DNA of 33,857 nt from Alistipes sp. GTDB lineage: Bacteria > Bacteroidota > Bacteroidia > Bacteroidales > Rikenellaceae. The position numbers were made by a program, and so were the translations under genes. A model generated the notes under the pieces. It ran no database searches and was not told the DNA's origin. It saw only the letters and a list, made by a program, of their open reading frames with translations. The stretch spans positions 1 through 33,857 of the forward strand of contig JAFVOR010000023.1 of the NCBI GenBank assembly GCA_017505725.1, in the 5' to 3' direction. Shown here one piece after another: positions 24,849 through 33,219 of this stretch; position 1 is the first letter of the stretch, and every line of letters starts with the position of its first letter.

Positions 24849-25001
24849 GGTCGTTAGAGGCGTTAGAGGCGTTAAGGTCGTTAGGGTCGTTAGGGGCGTT
24901 AAGGGCGTTAAGGGCGTTAGGGTCGTTAGAGGCGTTAGGGTCGTTAGGGGCGTTAAGGGCGTTAAGGGCGTTAGAGGCGTTAGGGGAATTAATGGTAGTT
25001 A
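24849..25001. repeat. 9-bp minisatellite, 15 full units plus degenerate end
   Basis: Units of exactly 9 bases, (R)GG(T/C)CGTTA(G/A)-type, run uninterrupted from 24849 to 24983, then degrade. With A=GGTCGTTAG, B=AGGCGTTAG, C=AGGCGTTAA, D=GGGCGTTAA and E=GGGCGTTAG, the order is ABCAADDEABADDEB. The block ADDE(A)B is thus duplicated, showing expansion by larger steps. The period is a multiple of three, so frames stay open without coding meaning. It makes up part of the 792-base gene-free stretch 24633-25424. Confidence 0.9.
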
Positions 25002-25060
25002 GAGGAGGTTATATTTTAGAGTAGACACCACGAGCCAATTTCTTATTATCGGCTCATTCA

Positions 25061-25312
25061 AATTGGAATTAAAGCAGATGGTCGCAACATTCCACCAAAA
25101 AATCAGAGATGATTGAGGGAATTTTGTGCCAAACAAAAAGGCGAGTCTGCAGCATACTGAAAAACTTAAAATTGGAATTTAAGCAGATGGTTGCAACATT
25201 CCACAAAAAAATCAGAGATGATTGAGGGAATTTTGTGCCAAACAAAAAGCGAGTCCGCAGCATACTGAAAAACTTAAAATTGGAATTTAAGCAAAGGGTT
25301 ACAACATTCCAC
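25061..25312. repeat. Tandem 109-bp repeat, two units plus partial third
   Basis: AATTGGAATT recurs at 25061, 25170 and 25278, giving periods of 109 and 108. Each full unit contains GCAGATGG, CAACATTCCAC, AAAAAATCAGAGATGATTGA, TTTTGTGCCAAACAAAAAG and CAGCATACTGAAAAACTT. The third copy stops after ACAACATTCCACCA. The central part matches the element downstream of dnaK, so this is a local amplification of a dispersed family. Confidence 0.85.
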
Positions 25313-25348
25313 CACAAGATAAAATAAGGAGGCAAATGCAACAATAAC

Positions 25349-25404
25349 AAAGAGTTCCGACACCACAGCATACTTAGGCGTATGTGAGGATGTCGGAACT
25401 CTTT
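25349..25404 (-). terminator. Terminator hairpin after the SGNH hydrolase cluster
   Basis: AAAGAGTTCCGACA (25349-25362) pairs exactly with TGTCGGAACTCTTT (25391-25404), with an inner GCATAC/GTATGT stem. It lies 21 bases past the stop of the last SGNH gene. The loop resembles the hairpin after dnaK, although the stems differ. Confidence 0.7.
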
Positions 25405-25424
25405 TTAGGGGAAGCAGTTGTCCC

Positions 25425-26549
25425 TTATTTTATCTTGTGCTTCTTCAAGATTTTAAGCACCGGCTTCTCAATGGCCTTTGCCCACTCGTAGTAACCCATC
25501 GAATGAGGATGCACGCCATCGCCTGAGGTCTCGCCCGTAGTGCCGGTCATATTATCTATTTCGAGATAATAGACACCTTTACACTCCTTAACGACCTCTT
25601 TCATAACCACCGCTGCGCAGTCAATACGGGCCTGTTCACTCTTATCGGCCTTTCGGTCGAAATTGCGACTCTCGCGATAGATGGTACGCAAGAAGATTAT
25701 CGGCATATTAGGGTTTTCCTTGCGCACCGCATTGATAAACGGACGGATACGACTTTTAATCTACTCGCAACTTGGATTAGAGAACGAGTCGCAAATCAGT
25801 GCATCGGGCTTTGCCTTGCCAATAATTTCGCCCACAACAGGCTGCAACTTACTATATGCCGACATTCCGTAGGAGCATATATGCAAACCCGTGGAGCGAG
25901 AGAAGAATGCCGGCCAAGTCTGACCTGCACACGAGGCTGTTGCTCCGTGAGTAAACGACGAGCCAAAGACTGCAATATTGTGGCGGAACGGGTTCTTAGC
26001 TGCGCGGATGGTTGCACCCTCCGCAACTCCTATCTTAAGCGAAAGAAGTTCCGAATAGAGCGGCAAATAAAGCACACAACGTTTCATCGTTCCTTCCATA
26101 TTCGCTATAAGGCGCAGAGGTCTCTCGGCCTTCGCCTTACCTTCGCCTTGAGCATCTACCGTACGGCCTCGTGAAGCTGCCCAACACAACTTTCCATCCT
26201 TCTCTATATAGAGATTAAAGCCGTGTGTTGCGCTCATAGGCATCGAATAGAACGGATAGGTAAAGCCATATTCTGGCCTCACCCATATCTCTGGAGAATC
26301 GGTCTCGAAAATAACCATTATGCCCGTAGACATACGCAACAATGTACCTTCGAGTGGTTTTCCCGAACGAGAGCGGCCCTCCTTCAATGAGGGATACTCC
26401 GACACCTCAGCACGATGATACGGATTGGTCGTTTTGCTCAATTTTCCGGCAATCGTAAGGGTCACCGCATCTACATATTTAATTGTAGATGCTGTCGAAA
26501 TGCCGACTGCGCCAATGAGCAAACCAATAAGAATTATTATTCTTCTCAT
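25425..26549 (-). pseudogene. SGNH/GDSL hydrolase copy 1, interrupted by one in-frame TAG
   Basis: The 375-codon frame is open from 26549 to 25425 except for a single TAG at 25763-25761 (codon 263). Without it the product would be 374 aa, the length of copy 3. The truncated 262-aa part has a signal peptide (MRRIIILIGLLIGAVGIS), the N-terminal beta domain and FGSSFTHG with the nucleophile Ser, but lacks the Asp-His pair. That pair lies in the remainder (GDGVHPHSMGYYEWA). Copy 2 has CAG (Gln261) at the aligned position, so one C-to-T change suffices. The downstream part is otherwise intact, so the change is recent, read through, or a sequencing error. It is 24 bases after copy 2, last in the cluster. 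Confidence 0.8.
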
Positions 26550-26573
26550 CTATATCAATTTTAGCTCGTGTTA

Positions 26574-27692
26574 CTACTTAATCTTGTGCTTCTTCAAGAT
26601 TTTAAGCACCGGCTTCTCGATAGCCTTTGCCCAACGGTGATAACCATACGAGTATGGGTGAACACCATCGGCCGAAGTTACGTGGTCGGTACCTGTCTGA
26701 TTGGGAACATTCACAAAATAGACGCCCTTATACTCCTTGACAACCTCCTTCATAGTCTTCTCCACAAACTCGATACGACTCTGCTCCTTCTTCTCGTATG
26801 CAGGCTTGAAGTTGCGATTCTCACGATAGATAGTATTGAGGAAGATAATCGGCATATTAGGATTATGCTTACGCACAGCCTCGATGAATGGGCGAATGCG
26901 CGAGCCAATCTGAGCGATAGTAGGGTTCGAGAAGGCATCGCAAAGCAGAGCATCTGCCTTGCTCTTGCCGAACACCTCGCCAAGGTATGGCTGCAACTTG
27001 CTATTGCCCGACATACCGAACGAGCAGAGGTGCAAGCCGGTCGAGCGCGAGAAGAATGCCGGCCAAGTCAAGCCCGCACCCGAAGCGTTTGCTCCGTGAG
27101 TGAAGCTCGAGCCAAAGACTGCGATAGTGTGGCGGAACGGATTAGGCAACGCCTCAATTGTAGCACCCTTGTTCACACCTATCTCAAGCGCGGTAAGCTC
27201 CGAAGCAAGAGGCAGATAGATAATACACTCCTTCTCTCCCTTGTACAGACCATTTATCATCTCGATTGGGCGCGACATCTTCTGCAAGTTTCCTGCTATC
27301 GGGGTCATCTTATGTGCCTTTGACGAAGCCCATATAAACTCGCCCTTCTTATCCTTAATAAAGAGGTTGAAACCCGTAGTTGCCGAGAGCGGAGAGTTTG
27401 GACCCCACGAGTTTTTGGTGCCATAGGTGGGCTTCACATAGATGGCCGAAGCATTGGTCTTGAAGAGAATGGCCAAGCCCGAAGTCTGGCAGAGCAGACG
27501 AGCCTCGCCCTTGCTCAGCTCGGGAACTGCCTCCACCTCGATACGGTGATATGGGTTTGTGGTCTCGCACAACTTACCAATCATAGTAAGTTGCAAAGCG
27601 TCGACATAGTCGACCTTCGGTTGCTTCTTTGGTGCTGCCGACAACGACAAAACCAACATTGAAGCAACAACTGCTAAAAAGAGTCTTTTCAT
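26574..27692 (-). CDS. Exported SGNH/GDSL hydrolase, copy 2
   Basis: The 372-aa protein has a signal peptide (to about residue 20, LSLSAA). An N-terminal beta domain covers about 25-185 and an SGNH catalytic domain about 186-372. Block I is FGSSFTHG with Ser196 as nucleophile. The oxyanion Gly/Asn sit in FGMSGNSKLQP (225-235), and Asp342/His345 in ADGVHPYSYGY. The SNP...RIRPFIEAVRKHNPNMPIIFLNTIYR segment is like the Lipase_GDSL_3 group, whose members remove acyl groups, often acetyl from sugars. The substrate here is not known. It follows copy 3 by 73 bases containing a terminator-like hairpin and precedes copy 1 by 24. It is probably periplasmic or exported. Confidence 0.85.
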   Translation of the reverse strand: MKRLFLAVVASMLVLSLSAAPKKQPKVDYVDALQLTMIGKLCETTNPYHRIEVEAVPELSKGEARLLCQTSGLAILFKTNASAIYVKPTYGTKNSWGPNSPLSATTGFNLFIKDKKGEFIWASSKAHKMTPIAGNLQKMSRPIEMINGLYKGEKECIIYLPLASELTALEIGVNKGATIEALPNPFRHTIAVFGSSFTHGANASGAGLTWPAFFSRSTGLHLCSFGMSGNSKLQPYLGEVFGKSKADALLCDAFSNPTIAQIGSRIRPFIEAVRKHNPNMPIIFLNTIYRENRNFKPAYEKKEQSRIEFVEKTMKEVVKEYKGVYFVNVPNQTGTDHVTSADGVHPYSYGYHRWAKAIEKPVLKILKKHKIK

Positions 27693-27706
27693 ACTGTTTA
27701 GTCTTA

Positions 27707-27748
27707 TTAAAAAAGGCTCACAACATATTCGTGAATGGTGTGAGCCTT
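27707..27748 (-). terminator. Hairpin between SGNH copies 3 and 2
   Basis: On the minus strand AAGGCTCACA (27748-27739) pairs with TGTGAGCCTT (27722-27713) and is followed by a T run. It lies 17 bases after copy 3 and may reduce transcription of copies 2 and 1. No TAnnTTTG box was found between it and copy 2. Confidence 0.7.
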
Positions 27749-27765
27749 ATTATAAAATTGGCAAA

Positions 27766-28890
27766 TTACTTAATCTTGTGCTTCTTGAGAATCTTCATCA
27801 CAGGCTTCTCGATAGCCTGTGCCCAACGGTGATAGCCATACGAATATGGGTGAGTACCATCGGCCGAAGTGATGTGGTCGGTACCGGTCTGGTTAGGCAC
27901 ATTCACGAAGTATACATTCTTGTACTCCTTGACAATCTTCGCCATAGTCTCCTCCACGTAGTCGATACGGCCCTGCTCACGCTTCTCGTTGCGAACTACG
28001 AAGTTGCGGCTCTCACGATAGATGGTATTGAGGAATATGATAGGGATGTTTGGATTGTTCTTGCGTACAGACTCGATGAACGGACGAATGCGCTGACCAA
28101 TAACCGAAACCGAAGGGTTCGAGAATGCATCGCACACGAGAGCATCGGCCTTAACCTTGCCGAATACATCGCCCAAGTATGGCTGCAACTTGCTATTGCC
28201 CGACATACCAAAAGAGCATACGTGCAAGCCTGTCGCACGCGAGAAGAATGCCGGCCAAGTCAGACCTGCACCCGAAGCGCACGAACCGTGGGTGAAGCTT
28301 GAGCCGAATACTGCGATATTGTAGCGGAATGGGTTAGGTAATGCCTCAATGGTAGCACCCTCGGCAACACCGATTTCCAAAGATGTAAGCTCCGAATAGA
28401 GAGGGAGATAGAGCAAGCACTCCTTCTCACCATTTGCCATACCGCTGATAACGGTGAGAGGCTTATTGAGAAGACCTGCCTCGATAACCTTTGCGGTAGG
28501 AGCCAGCTTGTGTGCACGCGATGCTGCCCACATCCAGTCGCCATCCTTCTTAATAAAGAGGTTGAAACCTGTAGTTGTTGCCAACGGAGCATATGCACCC
28601 CACGAGCTTGCAGGGCCATAAGAGGCCTTAACAGAGACAAATGTAGAGTTGGTCTTGAAAGCAATGACCAGACCCGATGCCTGACGGAGCAAACGAGCCT
28701 CAGTCTTGGTCAACTCAGGGATGCTCTCAGTCTCTACGCGGTGGTAAGGGTTGGTAGTCTCGCACAACTTGCCGAGCATTGTCAACTCGGTAGCATTCAC
28801 ATACTTGGTCGCAGGACCCTTCTTCTTTGGTGCAGCAGATACTGACAACACCAACACGGCACATACAATGGCCATTAAGATTTTCTTCAT
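27766..28890 (-). CDS. Exported SGNH/GDSL hydrolase, copy 3
   Basis: The 374-aa protein is first in the transcribed order. The signal peptide ends SVSAA and the mature end is PKKKGP. Catalytic Ser198 lies in FGSSFTHG, GMSGN follows, and Asp344/His347 lie in ADGTHPYSYGY. It is alignable to copy 2 end to end, and both share ETTNPYHR, TGFNLFIK, EALPNPFR and GLTWPAFFSR. The conserved AHK(L/M) after the W(A)ASS/R strand belongs to the N-terminal domain. Upstream is the small HTH gene, separated by 84 bases and a terminator; no clear promoter box lies between. Together with copies 2 and 1 it forms a three-gene tandem family of likely carbohydrate or other esterases. Confidence 0.85.
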   Translation of the reverse strand: MKKILMAIVCAVLVLSVSAAPKKKGPATKYVNATELTMLGKLCETTNPYHRVETESIPELTKTEARLLRQASGLVIAFKTNSTFVSVKASYGPASSWGAYAPLATTTGFNLFIKKDGDWMWAASRAHKLAPTAKVIEAGLLNKPLTVISGMANGEKECLLYLPLYSELTSLEIGVAEGATIEALPNPFRYNIAVFGSSFTHGSCASGAGLTWPAFFSRATGLHVCSFGMSGNSKLQPYLGDVFGKVKADALVCDAFSNPSVSVIGQRIRPFIESVRKNNPNIPIIFLNTIYRESRNFVVRNEKREQGRIDYVEETMAKIVKEYKNVYFVNVPNQTGTDHITSADGTHPYSYGYHRWAQAIEKPVMKILKKHKIK

Positions 28891-28920
28891 AGCTTATCTG
28901 TAATTAAAGTTGTAATTCAT

Positions 28921-28953
28921 AAAAAAACGAGGCTGCCCCCAGAAGTGGCAACC
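28921..28953 (-). terminator. Terminator of the small HTH gene
   Basis: On the minus strand GGTTGCC (28953-28947) pairs with GGCAGCC (28937-28931, one wobble) and is followed by CTCG and seven T residues (28927-28921). Confidence 0.75.
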
Positions 28954-28974
28954 CCTTTAATTGCATAGTTCGAA

Positions 28975-29223
28975 TTATTTCTCTAACTCGTTCAAAATGC
29001 GCATTGCAGCATCGAGGATAGCTGTATCGTCAAGAGTTACAACGCCACCATCGGGACCCTGCTCGAAGTGAACACCTACCGAACCCTTAGCATCGAAGTG
29101 CTTTCCACCGAAATAGTTACGTACTGTCTCAACATCGAGACCCAACTCATCTGCGATACGCTGTGAACTGCCGCTTGGGAGTCTATCCTTGATACGGCGC
29201 AACTCGTTAAATGTGATAATCAT
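28975..29223 (-). CDS. Small conserved HTH DNA-binding protein of Bacteroidales
   Basis: The 82-aa protein has an N-terminal helix-turn-helix (FNELRRIKDRLPSGSSQRIADELGLDVETVRNYFGG, residues about 5-39) in which IADELGLDVETVRNYF is the recognition unit. A short acidic C-terminal part follows (FEQGPDGGVVTLDDTAIL). Proteins of this length and pattern are common in Bacteroidales, annotated only as DNA-binding; targets are unknown to me. It is transcribed alone: promoter upstream, terminator downstream. It lies just before the SGNH cluster, but this genome position gives no proof that it regulates it. Confidence 0.8.
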   Translation of the reverse strand: MIITFNELRRIKDRLPSGSSQRIADELGLDVETVRNYFGGKHFDAKGSVGVHFEQGPDGGVVTLDDTAILDAAMRILNELEK

Positions 29224-29271
29224 AAAACTAAAAATTTTAAGTGTTATTGTTTTATTGTTTGTTTCGCACTA

Positions 29272-29302
29272 CTAAATTAAGTCATTTTTCCGAAACTACA
29301 AA
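29272..29302 (-). promoter_or_regulatory. Promoter of the small HTH gene
   Basis: On the minus strand TTTG (29302-29299) is followed after 19 bases by TAATTTAG (29279-29272), one base from TAnnTTTG. The leader would be about 40 bases. Confidence 0.5.
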
Positions 29303-29328
29303 ATTTTTACACCAAAATCTTTATATTT

Positions 29329-29910
29329 TTAACGAAAATCTATCAATTCAAACCCTTTGTAGGACTTATTTGAGAAGCGAGGGAGAGGCTTATTGCTCTT
29401 TTTGCAACTTTCGACAACCATCTCGGTGCTGTGCTCACCAGCGCCATATACGACCTTCGAAATTGATGCACCATCGCCCGCCAACACTACATATATAGTC
29501 TCACTTTCGCGCTTGGGTGTAAGGCGAAGAGCCTTTGCGCCATCCCGCTCGCACTCCTCCACACTGTAGTCCGCAGCAATCGAAGTAAAACCGTTTGTCG
29601 GATTGAACAGGTCCTTCTCGTAGATATCGGCCTTATCGACAACAACCTCCTTCGCCTGTGCACGCACCTCGTAGCGTACCGAGTCCGAAACATAGACCTC
29701 AGTATCGCCGAGGCGCATATAGTAACTATCCCCCTCGACCATCACCACGCCTCGCTGCTTGCTGCCGCCAACACGCAATTCAAAGGTCATCTCGTAGTTG
29801 CCCATTTCGGCATAGTGGCGCAATATGCGCTTGAGCAACGGATGGCTCTGCCCATTGGCCACAACCGATGAGGCCAGAAAGAGAGAGAGAAGGAAAAACA
29901 ATCTACGCAT
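29329..29910 (-). CDS. LolA-like outer-membrane lipoprotein carrier family protein
   Basis: The 193-aa protein has a signal peptide (MRRLFFLLSLFLASSVVANGQ), so it should act in the periplasm. The rest is a run of beta strands with the spacing of the LolA/LolB half-barrel: YEMTFELRV, KQRGVVMVEGDSYYMRLGDTEVYVSDS, TIYVVLAGDGASISKVVYG. FELIDFR ends the chain, a typical closing strand of Bacteroidota LolA-like proteins. LolA carries lipoproteins from the LolCDE transporter to the outer membrane; members in this phylum are diverse and the role here is by homology. It follows ftsK by 4 bases, a gene pair common in Bacteroidota, so it is the last gene of the aroK-murI-ftsK operon. Confidence 0.75.
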   Translation of the reverse strand: MRRLFFLLSLFLASSVVANGQSHPLLKRILRHYAEMGNYEMTFELRVGGSKQRGVVMVEGDSYYMRLGDTEVYVSDSVRYEVRAQAKEVVVDKADIYEKDLFNPTNGFTSIAADYSVEECERDGAKALRLTPKRESETIYVVLAGDGASISKVVYGAGEHSTEMVVESCKKSNKPLPRFSNKSYKGFELIDFR

Positions 29911-29914
29911 AAGA

Positions 29915-32443
29915 CTACTCTACTCCAAGTTGTTGTAAAAGAGCCTCGAGTGACTCCAAGTCATAGATCCTCACATCGCGAGCCTTCGAGCCATTCGATG
30001 GACCAATAATTCCCGCCTGCTCGAGCTGACGAGTGATACGACCTGCACGATTGAATCCAACGCCATACACGCTCTGAATATACGAAGTTGAGAAACGACC
30101 ACTCGCTACAGCATCGCGTGCCACATCGGCAAAGTGCTCGTCAAATTTCTGAATAGGACCACTCTCGCTACCGAAGTTTGGCTCGGCGGTCGAAGAGTTG
30201 CTATCCTCGTAATCAGGCAAGAGGTATGTACCACTCGGATATGGGAATGGTTGCTCCGAGATGTGCTCGACAATATCGCGCACCTCTGGTGTATCTACGA
30301 AGGCGCACTGCACTCGTGTCAACTCGCCATTGTTCGAGATGAGCATATCACCACGACCGATGAGCTGCTGCGCTCCCGGCTGATCGATAATGGTACGCGA
30401 GTCGATCATCTGCATCACGCGGAATGCAATACGCGCCGGGAAGTTGGCCTTGATTGTACCTGTGATGACCTTAACATCAGGTCGCTGGGTAGCCACGATA
30501 AGGTGGATACCGATAGCACGCGCCTTCTGTGCCAAACGCATAACAGGCTGCTCGACCTCCTTGGCCGTCATAACCAAATCGGCATACTCGTCGATAACCA
30601 CAACAATATACGGCATAATTTCGCTCTCCTCGACCTTACGCTTACGCACCAAATCGTTGTACTCAACAATATTTCGCGCACCTGCGTCACCACACTTCTT
30701 GAGGCGGTTTTCCATCTCGATGCAGAGAGAGTTGAGTGTATATACTGCCTTCTTGCTATCGGTTACAATCGCCTTCTCCTCCGACTCCATCTTTGCCAAA
30801 TAGTGCTTCTCCAACTTTGCATAGAGCGAGAACTCGACGGTCTTTGGATCGATAAGCACAAACTTGAGTTGCGAAGGATCCTTACGATAGAGCAACGATG
30901 CGAGAATCGCATTCAAGCCCACCGACTTACCCTGACCCGTAGCACCTGCAACGAGCAAGTGCGGCATCTTGGCAAGGTCGAACACAAAGTTCTCGTTCTG
31001 AATAGTGCGACCAATTACAACAGGTAACTCGCCCTTAAAGTCCTGGAAACGCTTGGACTGAATAGCCGAGCGCATCGAAACGGTCTCCTTGTTGATATTT
31101 GGCACCTCGATACCGATAGTTCCCTTGCCCGGAATTGGTGCAATAATTCGGATACCCTTCGCCTTGAGCGACTGAGCAATATCCTTCTCGAGGCCCTGCA
31201 CACGCGAGATCTTAACACCCGGCTCCTGCACAATCTCATAGAGAGTCACAGTAGGACCAATTGTAGCCGACATCGAGATGATAGGCACGCCAAAGTTACC
31301 CAAAGTCTCCTCGATACGCTGCTTATTCAGTTCAATCTCGTCGGTTGTCACCTCTACGCCATTCTCGTGGTTAACGAGGTAGTCGACAGTCGGGAACTTA
31401 TAATCAGGAGTGCAATCAGGGTTGAATGGGCGATTCTTATCTGCCTCTTTGGTCGACACCTGGCCTGGAATGTGGGTAATAACCTCAATAGCGACATCCG
31501 ACTGATGTTCGCCACCCTCGCCATTCTGCTCGGTCGGCTCATCTCCATCGCCCTCATTATCCACCTCTTCGGCGCTCTCTTCAGGCTCTTCATCGCCACC
31601 CTCCTGCTCAATCTCTTCGGGCTGTGGCTCAGGCTCTGGAGTTGGCTTCGGGTCAGGAGTTGGCATTGTACCGCCATCACCTCCAAGAACGATCACATCG
31701 GTAGTCTCCTCTACCGAATCATCCTCCTCGTTTTCGGCATTACGCACTGCACGCTCCTCACGCTTGCGAGCAATATAGTCACGCAACGACGAGAGCATAT
31801 CCCTGCTCTGCTCCACACTGTTTTCGGTGGTGCGCTTGAGGAAATCGATAAAGTTAAGATTGATGAATATTCCAATCAACACACCTGAGGCAATAAGCAT
31901 AAGTATCACACCTGCAAGGCCGATATGTCCCTCAAGCATTTTGATGATATTGCGACCATACTCACCACCCAAGCCTCCAACGAAGATGTCACTGTTTGGA
32001 AACATCGTCGACAACAAGAGTGATCCCCATATAGCAACAAGCGAGATAGATATCACGGCGTGCCACAATGCACGCATACGCTCACGCTTGAGCGAACCGG
32101 CAAACATCAATGCGCCCATTAAGATTCCGATAAGCGGAATAAGCACACCGAATAGACCGAACGACTGTCCAATCAATGCGTGGCCTATCTTTGCGCCCTT
32201 AGGTCCACAAAAATTGTTACAAACAACATCTATGTTCTGAGGATTATAACCGAGTGACATAGTGTCGTTGCGCCAATTGAAGAGGTGCGATAATGTCGCC
32301 AAGAGCAGATATGACGATGCAAGTATAATCATTATACCTATCACCGTAAAGACCCTACCCTTCGACCCCTGTTTTGTTGCACCTTCAGCCGCTTTCTTGC
32401 CTTTTGCCGACTGTGCCGTGCGTTGACTATTCTTATTTGCCAT
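29915..32443 (-). CDS. ftsK: DNA translocase FtsK/SpoIIIE
   Basis: This septum-associated hexameric motor segregates chromosome termini and activates XerCD resolution. The 842-aa protein has four membrane segments between about residues 30 and 205. An acidic Pro/Glu-rich linker follows (about 240-330). The motor domain has Walker A GATGQGKS near residue 500 and Walker B YIVVVIDEYADLVM near 614. The C-terminal winged-helix gamma domain, which reads KOPS-like sequences (YIQSVYGVGFNRAGRI onward), covers about 775-842. It starts 14 bases after murI, in the same direction, and is followed by the lolA-like gene after 4 bases. Confidence 0.96.
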   Translation of the reverse strand: MANKNSQRTAQSAKGKKAAEGATKQGSKGRVFTVIGIMIILASSYLLLATLSHLFNWRNDTMSLGYNPQNIDVVCNNFCGPKGAKIGHALIGQSFGLFGVLIPLIGILMGALMFAGSLKRERMRALWHAVISISLVAIWGSLLLSTMFPNSDIFVGGLGGEYGRNIIKMLEGHIGLAGVILMLIASGVLIGIFINLNFIDFLKRTTENSVEQSRDMLSSLRDYIARKREERAVRNAENEEDDSVEETTDVIVLGGDGGTMPTPDPKPTPEPEPQPEEIEQEGGDEEPEESAEEVDNEGDGDEPTEQNGEGGEHQSDVAIEVITHIPGQVSTKEADKNRPFNPDCTPDYKFPTVDYLVNHENGVEVTTDEIELNKQRIEETLGNFGVPIISMSATIGPTVTLYEIVQEPGVKISRVQGLEKDIAQSLKAKGIRIIAPIPGKGTIGIEVPNINKETVSMRSAIQSKRFQDFKGELPVVIGRTIQNENFVFDLAKMPHLLVAGATGQGKSVGLNAILASLLYRKDPSQLKFVLIDPKTVEFSLYAKLEKHYLAKMESEEKAIVTDSKKAVYTLNSLCIEMENRLKKCGDAGARNIVEYNDLVRKRKVEESEIMPYIVVVIDEYADLVMTAKEVEQPVMRLAQKARAIGIHLIVATQRPDVKVITGTIKANFPARIAFRVMQMIDSRTIIDQPGAQQLIGRGDMLISNNGELTRVQCAFVDTPEVRDIVEHISEQPFPYPSGTYLLPDYEDSNSSTAEPNFGSESGPIQKFDEHFADVARDAVASGRFSTSYIQSVYGVGFNRAGRITRQLEQAGIIGPSNGSKARDVRIYDLESLEALLQQLGVE

Positions 32444-32457
32444 ATTTTGTTTTCGTT

Positions 32458-33219
32458 TTATTTCTTAAATGCTTTATCCCTCAATTTTGCAGCGTAGGCC
32501 TCGTCTGCAAAGGTCAAAAATCGGTACTCCGCTACTCCAGCCTCTGCTCTGATTCCGTGCTCATCGAGCAGATTTGCCACTCGTCGGGCTACCGCCTCCG
32601 ACGAATCGATAATCTCGACTCCGTCACCCGCCACACGCTCAATCACGCTACGCAGGAACGGGTAGTGGGTACATCCCAACACGAGTTTGTCAACACCTTG
32701 CTCTACAAGTGGCTCAACCACTCTTCGCACCAAAGTTTCAGTCTCGGGGCTCTGCTCCTCGTTGTTCTCAACGGCCTCGACAAACCCCTCGCCTACCGCC
32801 TTGAGTATTCGCACCTCTGCTCCATACTTATCCTCGGCACGACGGAAGTGGTCACCCTCCAAAGAGCGCTTTGTCGCAAGTACTCCTATCACCCCCGACT
32901 TCGTAGTCAAAGCAGCGGGCTTAACAGCCGGTTCGAGTCCTACAAACGGAATATTCGGATAGCACTCGCGCAACTCCTTGATAGCAACCGCAGTGGCAGT
33001 ATTGCACGCCAAGACAATCATCTTGCAGCCCTCTGCCAAGAGTCGTTCAACCGCCTCAAAGGTGAAATCGCGCACCTCGTCGAGACTGCGTGCACCGTAG
33101 GGGCATCGTGCACCATCACCGAGGTATATCAACGACTCCTCAGGCAATGCGTCGTGCAACGCCTGCCACACCGAGATTCCTCCCATTCCCGAATCGAATA
33201 TGCCTATTGGTGCTACCAT
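32458..33219 (-). CDS. murI: Glutamate racemase
   Basis: It interconverts L- and D-glutamate in the cytoplasm, supplying D-Glu for peptidoglycan. The 253-aa protein has the expected two-base mechanism residues: Cys72 in VLACNTATA and Cys183 in LGCTHYPFL with His185. The N-terminal IGIFDSGMGGISVW and YLGDGARCPYG motifs bind the amino and carboxyl groups of substrate. Its start overlaps the end of aroK by 7 bases, and ftsK follows 14 bases downstream, so this looks like one operon. No inserted domain is seen. Confidence 0.96.
   Translation of the reverse strand: MVAPIGIFDSGMGGISVWQALHDALPEESLIYLGDGARCPYGARSLDEVRDFTFEAVERLLAEGCKMIVLACNTATAVAIKELRECYPNIPFVGLEPAVKPAALTTKSGVIGVLATKRSLEGDHFRRAEDKYGAEVRILKAVGEGFVEAVENNEEQSPETETLVRRVVEPLVEQGVDKLVLGCTHYPFLRSVIERVAGDGVEIIDSSEAVARRVANLLDEHGIRAEAGVAEYRFLTFADEAYAAKLRDKAFKK

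Noticed and set aside
24633..24850. CIRCE operator upstream of dnaK
   Set aside because: No TTAGCACTC inverted repeat is present in this stretch.
24761..25024. 87-codon frame giving a Leu-rich three-residue repeat
   Set aside because: It is a read-out of the 9-bp minisatellite, whose period keeps any frame open; no start context or homology.
25069..25371. 100-codon minus-strand frame with two similar halves
   Set aside because: The halves are the tandem 109-bp noncoding repeat; the protein is not plausible.
32925..32945. T-arm-like GGTTCGAGTCC suggesting a tRNA
   Set aside because: It lies inside murI codons and has no matching acceptor, D or anticodon arms.
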